A stretch of 64,000 nt of DNA, from the NCBI GenBank assembly GCA_019279435.1, contig JAAALK010000289.1, positions 6,702,342-6,766,341 of the forward strand, read 5' to 3'. The notes beneath the pieces were generated by a model. The model was not told the DNA's origin and did no database searches. It saw only the letters and a program-made list of their open reading frames with translations. The DNA comes from Zizania palustris. Taxonomy: Eukaryota; Streptophyta; Magnoliopsida; Poales; Poaceae. Every line of letters begins with the position of its first letter. Position 1 is the stretch's first letter. Position numbers and translations under genes: made by a program. Positions 10,445-20,689 of the stretch are shown one piece after another.

Positions 10445-13400
10445 ATGAATAGTGTTAGTAATCTTGAGTGGCTAAAGTCTCGCGTAGAACAATATCAGTC
10501 TTCTCAAGATGGCATTGTTGAAGCCATTGAAGATTTTAGCGAAGTAGAAAAGTTAGGTCAAGGCTTATCATCGGCAAATCCTTTGGAACAAGTAGAAATA
10601 GGAGATGGTAGTATTCCAAGGCCGACTTTTGTAAACCAAAACTTAAGTGATGACGCAAAGGCTGAAGTAATAAAGTTGCTTCGGTCATATGTTGACTGCT
10701 TCGCGTGGGAATATAGCGAGATGCCTGAACTAAGCCGAGAGCTCATAGAGCATCGGCTCCCCATCAAACCTAGGTTTAGGCCTTACAAACAGCCACCGCG
10801 CCACTTTAATTTGGCCATTTATGATCGAGTTAAGGAGGAGGTTGAGCGTCTGTTAGCGGCAGGGTTTATTAGGCCATGTAGGTACGCGGAGTGGGTTGCT
10901 AATATCATGCCTGTTGAGAAGAAGGAGAGTGGCAAGATCCGTATCAACGTCGACTTCAGAGATTTGAATAAGGCCACTCCAAAAGACGAGTATCCCATGC
11001 CTATAGCCGACATGTTGATTAATGATGCCTTGGGACACAAGGTACTGAGTTTTCTTGATGTCAACGCTGGTTATAATCAAATCTTTATGGCCAAAGAGGA
11101 CGTTTTTAGAATGGCCTTTCGCTGCCCTGGTTTTGTCGGCTTGTTCGAGTGGGTAGTGATGACCTTTGGTTTAAAGAATGCTGGCGCTACATATCAACGT
11201 GCTATGAACTTAATCTTTCATGACTTGTTAGGAGTTATGTTAGAAGTCTACATAGATGATGTTGTAGTCAAATCGGATGCTATGAGAAACCATTTGGCCG
11301 ATTTGAAAGTTGCCTTTGAAAGAATGCGTCAGTATGGCTTGAAAATGAACCTACTTAAGTGCGCTTTTGACGTGTCGGTGGGCAAGTTCTTAGGATTCAT
11401 TATTCACGAAAGGGGTATTGAAATTGATCCTAAGAGGCTTGAGAAAATCAAAGGATGTGTAGCGCCAGCATGTAAGAAAGATGTGCATAAGTTGCTAGGC
11501 GAGGTTAATTATTTGCGTCGCTTTATATCTAACTTGTCCGGTAAGATTGATGCTTTTGTCCCAATACTCCGGCTAAAAAATGAAGCCGAGTTCACTTGGG
11601 GGGCGAGTCAGCAACGCGCCTTTGGGAAAATCAAAGAGTTCTTATCAACGCCGCCAGTAGTGAGGGCACCCAAGGCCGAGATTCCGTTTTGGCTTTATAT
11701 CGCCTCAGAGGAGAAAGTGATCGGAGCTATGTTGACTCAAGACATTGAAGGAAAAGAATACATCATCACCTTCTTGAGTCGCCGCCTACTGGATGTCGAG
11801 ACAAGGTACGTGTTTATATAGCGTTTGTGTTTATCACTTTATTATGCATGTACCAAATTACGTCACTATCTCCTCCCTAGCACATGTATTTTCACTTGTC
11901 AAACCGATGTCATAAAGTACATGTTGCAGAAGCCGATTCTAAGTGGTAGAATCGGCAAGTAAGCGTATGCACTAATTGAGTATGATTTGGTTTATGAACC
12001 ATTGAAAGCAATGAAAGGCCAGATCATCACTAACTTTATAGTGGATCACCATGTAGATGTCAATTGGAGTGGCGATGTTACTCTAAGTGAGGTAGTACCA
12101 TGGAAACTTTATTTTGATGGTTTGACTTGTAAAAATGGCCAAGGTGTTGGAATAGTTATCATATCACCTAATGATATGCGCTTTGAAACCTCGACCCATT
12201 TAGAATTTCCTTCAACCAATAACCAAGCTGAATATGAAGCTTTGTTGCTAGGTATTGAGTTGTTAAAATCCGTGGGTGTTAAATATGTTCATGCATATGG
12301 TGATTCTTTATTAGTTGTGCAACAAGTAGCTAAACTTGTCCAACGTTTTAGTGGTCTATTAAATAGCCACTTGGATAAATGTCTAGACATAATCGCTACT
12401 TTTGATGATTTTGAGATTTCTCATGTGCCTAGAAAAGACAACTCATTGGCAAATGATTTAGCTCAGCAGGCATCTGACTACCAAGTTAAAAAGGGCAGAT
12501 TCTTTACGTAGGGAAAACTGATGCTCGAAGAAAATGTGCGAGCCGAGAGTACTACTGTCGGTCTGACCGACCTTAGAGGCTCGGTCCGACCGCCTGTATG
12601 CACTCGGTCCGACCGGTCATTTCAAGCCGGACAAACCGACCCTAGTTAGTCATCCGGCAATAGCCGGTCAGACAGGGCAGGCATGGCCGGTCTGACCGAC
12701 GGTTGTCAGGAACGTTTAGGTCTTGGGGGGCACACTTGGTTGTACGATTTGGATGCCAGTTCATGTAAGGAATTGACAAATGCTCCTTCAGACAGCGAGG
12801 ATGATTGGAGAGTCCCGATCGTCCAATACTTGCAAGATCCTAGTCAAAGAGTTGATCAGAAGGTTCGGCGGCAAGCGGTCAAATTTGTATTGCTTGACGA
12901 TGTGTTGTATCGTTGAACTATTGATGGAGTACTTTTGAAGTGTTGTAATGCCAATCAAGATAGAGTCATTGTGGGTGATGTCGATGAAGGACTTTGTTGG
13001 ACTCACCAATCGGCCCCAAAGATGAGTTGGATGCTCAATAGAGCTGGGTTTTATTGGCCGACTATGACCGAGGATTGCTTTAAATATTATAAGGGGTGTG
13101 AAGCCTGTCAAAGGTTTGGTAATATTCAGCTAGCTCCTGCATCATTGCTTAATCCTATTATCAAACCATGGCCATTCCGAGGTTGGGGCTTAGACTTCAT
13201 CGGCCAAATTTATCCTCCCTCTTCAAATGGGCATCGGTTCATGTTAATGGCGATGGATTACTTCACCAAGTGTACCGAGGCCGTGCCTCTCAAGAACATG
13301 ACTCACAATGAGGTAATGAATTTCATCTTGAAGCACATTATACATAGATTCAGCATTCCCCAAACTCTCACTACAGATCAAGGTACTTCATTCATTGCTA

Positions 13401-14110
13401 AATAAGTGAGAGACTTTGCCAAATACTATGGAATTAAGTTGGTAAACTCCTCTCCATACTATGCTCAGGCCAATGGTCAGACCGAGTCTAGTAATAAAAC
13501 TATGATTAAGTTAATCAAGAAGAAAATTGAAGAGTTTCCGAAAAGGTGGTATGAAGTGCTTTCTGAGGCTTTATGGGCTAGTAGAGTTGAAAAGCATGGC
13601 GCCACTAAAGTTAGTCCATATGAGTTAGTATATGGACAAGAGGCCGTTCTATCGGTAGAGGTGGATCTTGGCTCTTTGAGGTTTCCTAAACAAGATGGCT
13701 TATCGGTCGATGAATATGAGACACTCCTGAAGGATAATTTAGAAGAAGTGATCGATAAGAGGTTGAAGGCTCTAGAGGCAATAGAAAAATATAAAAGAAG
13801 AGTAGCTATAGCCTACAACAAGAAAGTTAAAGCAAAATTGTTTCAAGTCAATGACTTGGTTTGGAAGACGATTTTGCCATTAGACACTAAGAGCCCAAAA
13901 TTTGGTAAATGGTCACCTAGTTGGGAAGGTCCTTTTAAGGTAGTCGAAATGACTCCGGGCAATGCATATGTGTTAGAGTCTTTACAGGGAGAGCGATTTC
14001 GAAGGGTTTTGAATGGTAGATACTTAAAAAGGTACTTCCCAAGTGTGTGGCAAAATGCTTTAAAGTGTCGAAAGGCCGATATTGAGAGTATCGGCCTTGG
14101 CCCGTTGTGA
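10445..14110 (+). pseudogene. A pol: RT, RNase H, second RNase H, integrase
   Basis: One reading frame (all parts in phase) with a handful of stops (11819, about 11960, 12509, about 12650, 12914, 13403). RT: 10700-11560, with RINVDFRDLNK, SFLDVNAGY and an intact YIDD at 11249-11260. RT-linked RNase H: about 11590-11890. A second, archaeal-type RNase H-like domain follows at 12100-12480 (LYFDG at the first acidic strand, NNQAEYEAL, GDSLLVV). Integrase: 12790-14090, with C-x2-C in GCEACQ and the triad GLDFIG, TTDQGT and QTESSN. Two RNase H domains are a hallmark of Tat elements. The C-terminal domain runs through SWEGPF to the stop at 14108. Catalytic residues survive but the stops prevent expression. 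Confidence 0.9.
12540..12715. repeat. cggtc-gaccg palindromic words in the linker between second RNase H and integrase
   Basis: At least four copies of imperfect palindromes such as cggtctgaccg and cggtccgaccg lie in 170 bases, in the part of pol that joins the second RNase H to integrase. The same words fill the A-family LTRs and the gag-protease linker near 9250-9345. They translate as low-complexity sequence and have no place in the conserved domains. Confidence 0.8.
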
Positions 14111-14133
14111 TTTTAGCTCACTAAGTTTGCTAA

Positions 14134-14149
14134 AAGGCAGGGAGGCATG
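14134..14149 (+). promoter_or_regulatory. Polypurine tract of A
   Basis: aaggcagggaggcatg ends exactly at the 3' LTR start; the A2 copy (minus strand, next to 4253) has gcaggggggcatg in the same place. This is the expected plus-strand primer. Confidence 0.7.
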
Positions 14150-15161
14150 TGTTTATAGCAAAAAATGACATTAATGGTCAAAATAGGCGAAATACTGAAA
14201 TTGGTATTTTTGACCGAAAATAGATCAATCCCTCACACAGGCCAGTCTGACCGGCCATAGTAGGCCGGTCCAACCGGCCATGTAGGCTCGGTCAGACCGG
14301 CCCAATGGGTCCGGTCACACCGGCCCATAACTGAAAATTAGAGATAAAAGGGGATCCAGGCTGTTTTTATCCAAATCATATCCAAACTGATTTTTGGCCG
14401 ACTCCTACTCGAATTTTGTGCTAGGATACACCAGACCAACCCCTATAAATATAGAGGCAAGGCCGATTCATGGGGCATCTCAACATAATCAACCTCTACA
14501 CAAAGCCCTAGCTTTGAATCGTACTACTTTATTTTACTTGTTCGCATTAGTTCGTACATCTTCGAGGGTTTGCGCTAGAAGCCCTTCGTCCGCCGCGTCC
14601 GTAATCATGGTATCCCTTGCTGGTTTGCTTGTGAACCTCCCGTTAATCCACGTAATGGATTGCTACCGCTTTTAATTCTTTTTTGTCGTCATATTGAGTG
14701 ATTCGGCTTCTTGGCCGAATTACATTTGATCTTTTGCTGTTTTTGTAGAGAGTATAGCTTCAATTTCATCCTCAAGAAATTTGGGAGAGATTGGAGTCCA
14801 TCTACTAGGAATGTGGAGGTATAGCAGATCTAATCTGCTATTGTCGGTTTGGCCGGCAGTATAGGCCCAGTCTGGCCGGAGCCCTCATCACGCCGTTGTC
14901 GGCAATGGCCGGTCCGACTGACACCTCCACGACGGTCTGACCAGGGTCCTCTACAACGAAGCCGTCGCTGTATCAAAGCACATCCGCACAGAAGCCTGTG
15001 TACGGAGCCTCCACGTGCGGCGGTCTGACCATGGCCCGCACGTCGGTTAGAGCGTCTAGGGGCTTCGCATCGGGGTTCCTCCAGATCCTTCATACCGATC
15101 GCTGAAGGGGTGCCTTCAGTGCTACGCCGCACCTCTAGTCTGACCGAGGGTATGACTCTGG

Positions 15162-16037
15162 TGATGCACATGGGTGCCCGATCTTCCGTCAGAGGGGGTA
15201 AACTTGATTGGTGGAGGACTCGACGTTGACGATCCGGTTTCCGATTAGCACTGATCCGAACCCCGCAATCACTACACCATGGCTCCGTTGGTTATCAACC
15301 ATGCACGAATGCGATTGACCTCACCAAGAAGGATTATTCCTACATGTGAATCGAGAACACAGGCAAGAACATGGAATCACAATCTCACAAACAGATGAAA
15401 GATCGATTTCTCGAGCGGGGTTCCACAATCTGACAAACGTCAGAGTTCAATCTGCAAGGCAGTTCAAAACTAAGCAAAGCACACCCTAATTCATGATGGC
15501 TACAGATATTAATGCCTAGAGTTTGTGTAAATTCTTCCCTAATGTTGGGCTTAATGCCCCAAATGGATACAAGACCCAAAGTGGCCCATAATGGTGACGC
15601 AACACCTTATGACTTGTTCGGACGACAGAGAACGTTTCGTAACGAACCAGGACTTGGCACCAGATTCATTGGAAATATATTTTCATTATCTTTCCAACGC
15701 CTTAAATAATGCCTCATCTACCTCCGTACAAAAAAGTTATGCCCGTTTTAGTGAAGGGTGTTCTGCTGAAACCGAACCAGAATTGGAGTTTGAAGTGGAA
15801 TCCGAATTGGATTGTTGCACTGCCTCTCCCTCTTGTGTTTGATTCATAAGTGCTTCTCCCAAGTTCCTTAGAGTCAAAATATCACCCATAAGTAGTATCA
15901 CATCCATATCCATATCATTATGTAAAGTAAGAAACACACGCACCTCATAATTAAGCTTGCGGGCACGAGAGCAAGTGATTGGTCCATGAATGATAGAGTG
16001 TTGGATGTCTTTATCATTATTATCGATGTCTTCATCA
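15162..16037 (-). mobile_element. 3' LTR of G
   Basis: Homologous to 18195-18901. On the minus strand it starts TGATGAAGACATC at 16037 and ends GTGCATCA at 15162 (876 bp). About its first 300 bases are the 3' end of the pol ORF. Confidence 0.75.
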
Positions 16038-18194
16038 TCCTCCCCTTCTTGAATTGGAGTCATCCTCGACTCAAACTTGTCTTCTTTTCCTAAATGTGGC
16101 TTCAAATCTGAAATGTTAAATGTGGGGCTAACCCCAAAATCTACAGGCAACTCAAGCTGGTATGCATTGTCATTAATTTTCTTAACTATTTTGAAAGGAC
16201 CATCAGCTCGAGACATCAATTTAGACTTTCTCAAATCTGGAAATCTATCTTTACACAAGTGTAACCAAACAAGATCACCTATTTCAAAGGTTAAATATCT
16301 CCTACCCTTACTACCAGCAATTTTATACTTTTCAGTCATCTTTTCAATGTGTTCTTTAGTTGTGGTATGTAATTTCAGAATAAAATCAGCACATGTCTTA
16401 GCATCTAAATGCACGTGTTCAGAAGTAGGCAATGGCAAAAGATCAATGGGAGCACGGGGATTAAATCCATACACAACCTAGAAAGGACTCACCTTGTTGG
16501 TAGAATGTATCGCTCGATTATATGCAAACTCCACATGAGGTAAACATTCTTCCCACATCTTCAAATTCTTCTTCAAAACAGCCCACAACATAGTGGATAA
16601 CATACGATTAACTACCTCTGTTTGCCCATGTGTTTGAGGGTGGCATGTGGTGAAGAATAGCAGCTTAGTTTCCAACTTGTTGCACCATAAACTTCTCCAA
16701 AAGTGGCTCAAGAACTTCGCATCACGATCAGAGACAATAGTGGTGGGTACTCCATGTAGGCGAATGATATCCCTGAAAAACAAATCAGCAATGTTTGTAG
16801 CATCATCGCTCTTATGACAAGGTATAAAATGTGCTATTTTTGAGAATTGATCGACCACCACAAATATACTATCCCTCCCCCTCTTTGTTCTAGGTAAACC
16901 TAAGAGAAAGTCCATTGATATATGCTCCCAAGGGACACTATGAACATGAAGGGGCATATAAAGTCCAAAGGGATTCAAGTGTGACTTAGCTTTGTTACAT
17001 GTAGTGCAGTGTGAGACGTAGTGCACGACATCTCGCCGCATCCTTTGCCAAAAGAAGTGTGTGGACATCACGTCCTCAATTTTCTTCACTTCAAAATGTT
17101 CCATCAATCCTCCCCCGTGAGCTTCCTGTAAAAACAAAAGGTGAATGGAGCTAGTTGGGATGCATAGCTTGTTAGCACGATATAATAAACCATCATTCCA
17201 CATATATTTATTCCAAGTTCGACACTCTCTACAATTTTCAAAAGCATCCTTGAAGTCTAGATCAGTCGCATATATCTCTTTTATTGTTTCTAGACCAAAT
17301 ATCTTATGATCAAGCTAAGATAACATAGTAAAATGCCTGGATAAAGCATCTGCAATGATATTGTCTTTACCACGTTTATGTTTAATGATGTATGGAAATG
17401 ACTCTATGAACTCAACCGATTTTGCATGTCGCTTATTTAGTTTTGCCTGGCTTCTAATATGTTTCAAGGATTCATGATCAGAATGAATGACAAATTCCTT
17501 AGGCCAAAGGTAATGTTGCCAAGTCTCTAACACCTGAACTAAAGCATACAACTCCTTATCATAAGTAGAATAATTCAGATTAGGTCTATGAAAATTTTCA
17601 CTAAAGTAAGCAACAGGTTTACCTTCTTGTATGAGAACTCCTCCTATCCCAATCCCACTAGCATCACATTCAAGCTCAAATGTCTTACCAAAGTCAGGAA
17701 GTTGGAGTAGAGGTGCATGCGTAAGTTTCTCCTTAATAAGCATGTTAAAAACTTGTTCTTGTGCTGGGCCCCATGTGAATGAAGCCCCCTTCTTTGTCAA
17801 CTCATTGAGTGGAGGAGCTATGGTGCTGAAATTCTTCATAAATCGTCGATAAAAACCAGCAAGTCCATGAAAACTTCTCACTTGCGTGACGGTTTGAGGT
17901 GTTGGTCAGCTCTTTATGGCTTTAATTTTCACTTCATCTACCTCAATACCATGTGGAGTAACAACATAGCCAAGAAAAGAGATTTGATCCGTGCAAAAAG
18001 TACACTTTTCAAGATTACCGAACAAGTGTGCATCTCTCAAAGCATTAAAAACAGCACGCAAATGATTCAAATGTTCATCAATAGACTTACTATATATCAA
18101 GATATTATCAAAGTAAACTACCACAAATTTGCCAATAAATACTCTCAATACTTCATTCATTAAACGCATGAAAGTGCTAGGTGCATTAGTTAAC
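15737..18194 (-). pseudogene. G pol: RT fragment, RNase H, integrase with LTR-encoded tail
   Basis: A single minus-strand frame with few stops (about 17906, 17315, 16475). RT starts mid-domain (LTNAPSTFMRLMN). RNase H at 17880-17320 has ELECDAS, YDKELYAL and HSDHESL. Integrase at 17200-15737 has H/C-type zinc residues (SHCTTCNKAK), SMDFLLGLP, VSDRDAKF and GQTEVVNRM, and a C-terminal domain (GDLVWLHL, RADGPFK, ISDLKP). The last 100 codons, after an acidic GEDDED, lie in the 3' LTR and include HGPITCSRARKLNYEV. In CRM elements an integrase tail of this position is the CR motif thought to direct centromeric targeting; that identity is inferred here. Confidence 0.82.
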
Positions 18195-18901
18195 TCAATC
18201 GCTACACCACGGCTCTGTTGGTTATCGACCACGCACGAACGCGATTGACCTCACCAAGAAGGCATATCCCTGCATGTGAATCGAGAACACAAGCAAGAAC
18301 ACGGAAACACAATCTCACAAACAGATGAAAGATCGATTTCTCGAGGGGGGTTCCACAATCCGACGAATGTCAGAGTTCAATCTGCAAGGAAGTTCAAAAC
18401 TAAGCAAAACCCACCCTAATTCATGACGGCTACAGATATTAATACCTAGGGCTTGTGTAAAGTCTTCCCTAATGTTGGGCTTAAGGCCCCAAACGGATAC
18501 AAGACCCAAAGTGGCCCATAATAGTGACGCAACACCTTATGACTTGTTTGGATGACACAGAACGTTTCGTAATGAACCAGGACTTGGAACAAGATTCATG
18601 GGAAAGATATTTTCGCTATCTTTCCAACGCCTTAAAGAACGCCTATCGGAGTTTGAAGTGGAATCCGAATTAGATTGTTGCGCCGCCTCTCCCCCTTGTG
18701 TTTGATCCAGAAGTGCTTCTCCGAAGTTCCTTAGAGTAAAAAATATCACCCATAAGTAGCATCCCATCCATATCCATATCATTATGTAAAGTAAGAAACG
18801 AACGCACCTCATAATTAAGCTCGCGGGCACGAGAGCGAGTGATTGGTCCATGAATGATAGAGTGTTGGATGTCTTTATCATTGTTATTGATGTCCTCATC
18901 A
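18195..18901 (-). mobile_element. 5' LTR of G, truncated by internal deletion
   Basis: It matches 15272-16037 and contains the same fragment of pol C-terminal coding sequence (minus strand from 18901). It breaks at about 18195, where the LTR sequence caatcgctacacc joins RT coding sequence. About 110 bases of LTR plus PBS, gag, protease and half of RT were lost in one step. Confidence 0.75.
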
Positions 18902-19203
18902 TTCGGTCTGACCGGACAGTAAATCCGAAGCCCTTTTTGGGACTCTTTGAGCCAAATTTTGCCATAGTCCAAAATCCGCCCTGAATAAGTCGATTTCAGG
19001 TATTTAATCCATTTTATCTTGTTTTACTTTATCACCAACACTTCTGGCTAATTGGATTTAAATTGCTAATTATTTATCTCATTGCCTCGTGACTTCATCC
19101 CCCTTATCACTATTAAGGGTAGTCAGAATGCGACGTCGGTATCATTGTGATACTTTTGGACATTGAACCGGCCCAAGTGCGGAGACGCATTTTAGCGTCA
19201 ACA

Positions 19204-20651
19204 CCTCCCAAGCGGAGCATGGCCACTGGCCCCCTCCAAATGTCCTCTCGGGCCTCCGGGGCAGGACCTTCAGATATACCACAAACTCCTGAAGTAGCCA
19301 ATAACCCCCGAGCAACCGGAGCCCCTTGGATAGCTCCGTCAGTGCTCTAAACTGACTATGTCAGTTCCCGAGACCCGGAGGACCCCTCTGGAGGATGTGA
19401 GAACCTCCCCGAAGACGTGGCCACTTAGATGGACCGACTTCAGGCGGAGGTGGAAAGATGGAGGCAGGAGGATGTGGACAGGCTTTGTCCTCAGGCCAAC
19501 CCTGCCACTTCAGAGACGCATCAAGACGATGACCCCGATTACTATCCTGAAGCCCCCCAAGTCGGAGAGGGCACCGAGAATCTCCTTCGACGATGAGTCT
19601 CTGCTGCATCCGGACTTGCAAAAGGTGCGCTTAGATCCCAAGTTCCGAGCCTCGATGCTGCACAAATACTTCGGAGGGGCTGACCCCAGGGAATTCTCTC
19701 GCTCTTATGCTCTTGCAATAGAAGCTAGCGGAGGGGTCCGAAATACGATGGTGAAGTGTTTATCCCTTGCGTTAGAAGGCGTAGCCCTTCATTGGTTCCG
19801 GTCTCTAACGCCAGGATCAATTAAGTTGTGGGAGCAGTTGAAGAAGAAATTCGTGAGTAACTTCCAGGGGACCTTCGTAGCCCCGATATCTACTGGAAGA
19901 CTTTTTCAGGTGAAACAGCAGGCGGAAGAAACTCTTCGGCAATACTTCACGTGCTTTGCCCACACAAAATCTCAGATCAAGGTGCTATCCACGTCATCTG
20001 TCGTGGATGCGGCGCGCGATGGTGTAATGAACCCTAGCCTCCTTGACAAACTCCACCAGAAGCCGGTGTCTTCAATGGCACAGCTGATGGCATATTTCGA
20101 GCAATATGCCAAATCAGAAGAAGGGTGTCTTCGGAGGATTACTTCGTCCACACCAACCCTCCCCCAAGAAGTCAAGATGGAGCCAATGGCTTTGAGTCCT
20201 TCATAGGCCCCCTTCAATAATCGTTCTCATGATCAGAGAAGGGGAAAGAAGCACCCTTGCTCTGAAGTATTGAATATTGCCCCCTCCACTTCAAAGATGC
20301 CTTCCAACTATCAGTAGGCTCAGGGCAACAAAGCTAGTGGCTCGAGACCACTAGGGAAGCCAGCTGGCCAAAGCCATACTTTCCTTTGTTGTGTGCATGG
20401 TGAAAATAGAAGCCATGCCACCAAGGATTTCAAGTCCATACTGGCTCTCCGAAGCAAGTATCTTGAGATAAGCTCGGGTCGAAGCACTGCAGACCAAGAT
20501 CCTCCGACAACACGACCAGAGCCCGTGCAAGCTGTCGGACATGCAGGCAACCTTGAAGCCCCTATGCAACCTCCAAAGTGGTACATATTGGGACTTCGAA
20601 CTCGGCTACAGAAATGTCTGAGTGGACCCATGTGCCCATATCATTCTCAGC
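19204..20651 (+). pseudogene. B gag (body; start codon lies at 5215)
   Basis: The ORF begins ATG CCT CCC AAG: the start codon is at 5215-5217 left of element A, and the body resumes at 19204. The first 115 codons are in one frame with stops near 19350 and 19427; a frameshift near 19570 leads to the frame of 19600-20206. The capsid-like core has ALEGVALHWFRSL and WEQLKKKFVSNF (Retrotrans_gag type). The zinc motif near 20385-20425 reads C-x2-H-x5-H, but the final Cys is Phe (Cys in B2). The homologous gag in B2 (29286-30580) has no frameshift at 19570. It would form the virus-like particle shell; it is non-functional here. Confidence 0.85.
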
Positions 20652-20689
20652 CAATGATGGTACATGAGTGAAGTTCCCCCATGTCGGCC

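Larger units (their letters stand above)
15162..18901 (-). mobile_element. Element G: CRM-like Ty3/gypsy element with internal deletion
   Basis: The ends are tgatgcaca... and ...cctcatca, an inverted TGATG/CATCA pair, flanked by tctgg and ttcgg, each one C-to-T step from the original tccgg. On the minus strand the order is 5' LTR (18901 to about 18195, its last part missing), RT from mid-domain, RNase H, integrase, and 3' LTR (16037-15162). PBS, gag, protease and the first half of RT are deleted. The LTR starts inside the integrase ORF; LTR start sequence, RNase H words (NKRHAK, VEFIE) and integrase tail resemble the centromeric-retrotransposon (CRM/CRR) clade as I know it. Confidence 0.75.
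5223..19203 (+). mobile_element. Element A: Tat-like Ty3/gypsy retrotransposon, interrupted by G
   Basis: Both LTRs start tgtttatagcaaaaaatg and end in aaca; the target duplication cctcc is perfect (5218-5222 and 19204-19208). The 5' LTR is 1306 bp and the 3' LTR, without element G, about 1309 bp. Net length is about 10.2 kb. It contains gag, protease, RT, RNase H, a second RNase H and integrase in canonical gypsy order. The insertion lies 8 bases into the gag ORF of B (ATG CCT CC at 5215-5222), so B gag is separated from its start codon by 14 kb. Confidence 0.93.
14150..19203 (+). mobile_element. 3' LTR of element A, split by G
   Basis: The left piece 14150-15161 and the right piece 18907-19203 together align with the complete 5' LTR (5223-6528). 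They are separated by element G, whose insertion duplicated a pentamer that reads tccgg in the 5' LTR and now tctgg and ttcgg at the two sides. Confidence 0.9.

Noticed and set aside
15162..18901. Two separate G insertions (because pol C-terminal sequence occurs at both 15740-16040 and 18650-18900)
   Set aside because: The duplicated pol end is part of the LTR. With LTRs starting at TGATG inside the ORF, one element with a single TSD pair explains everything.
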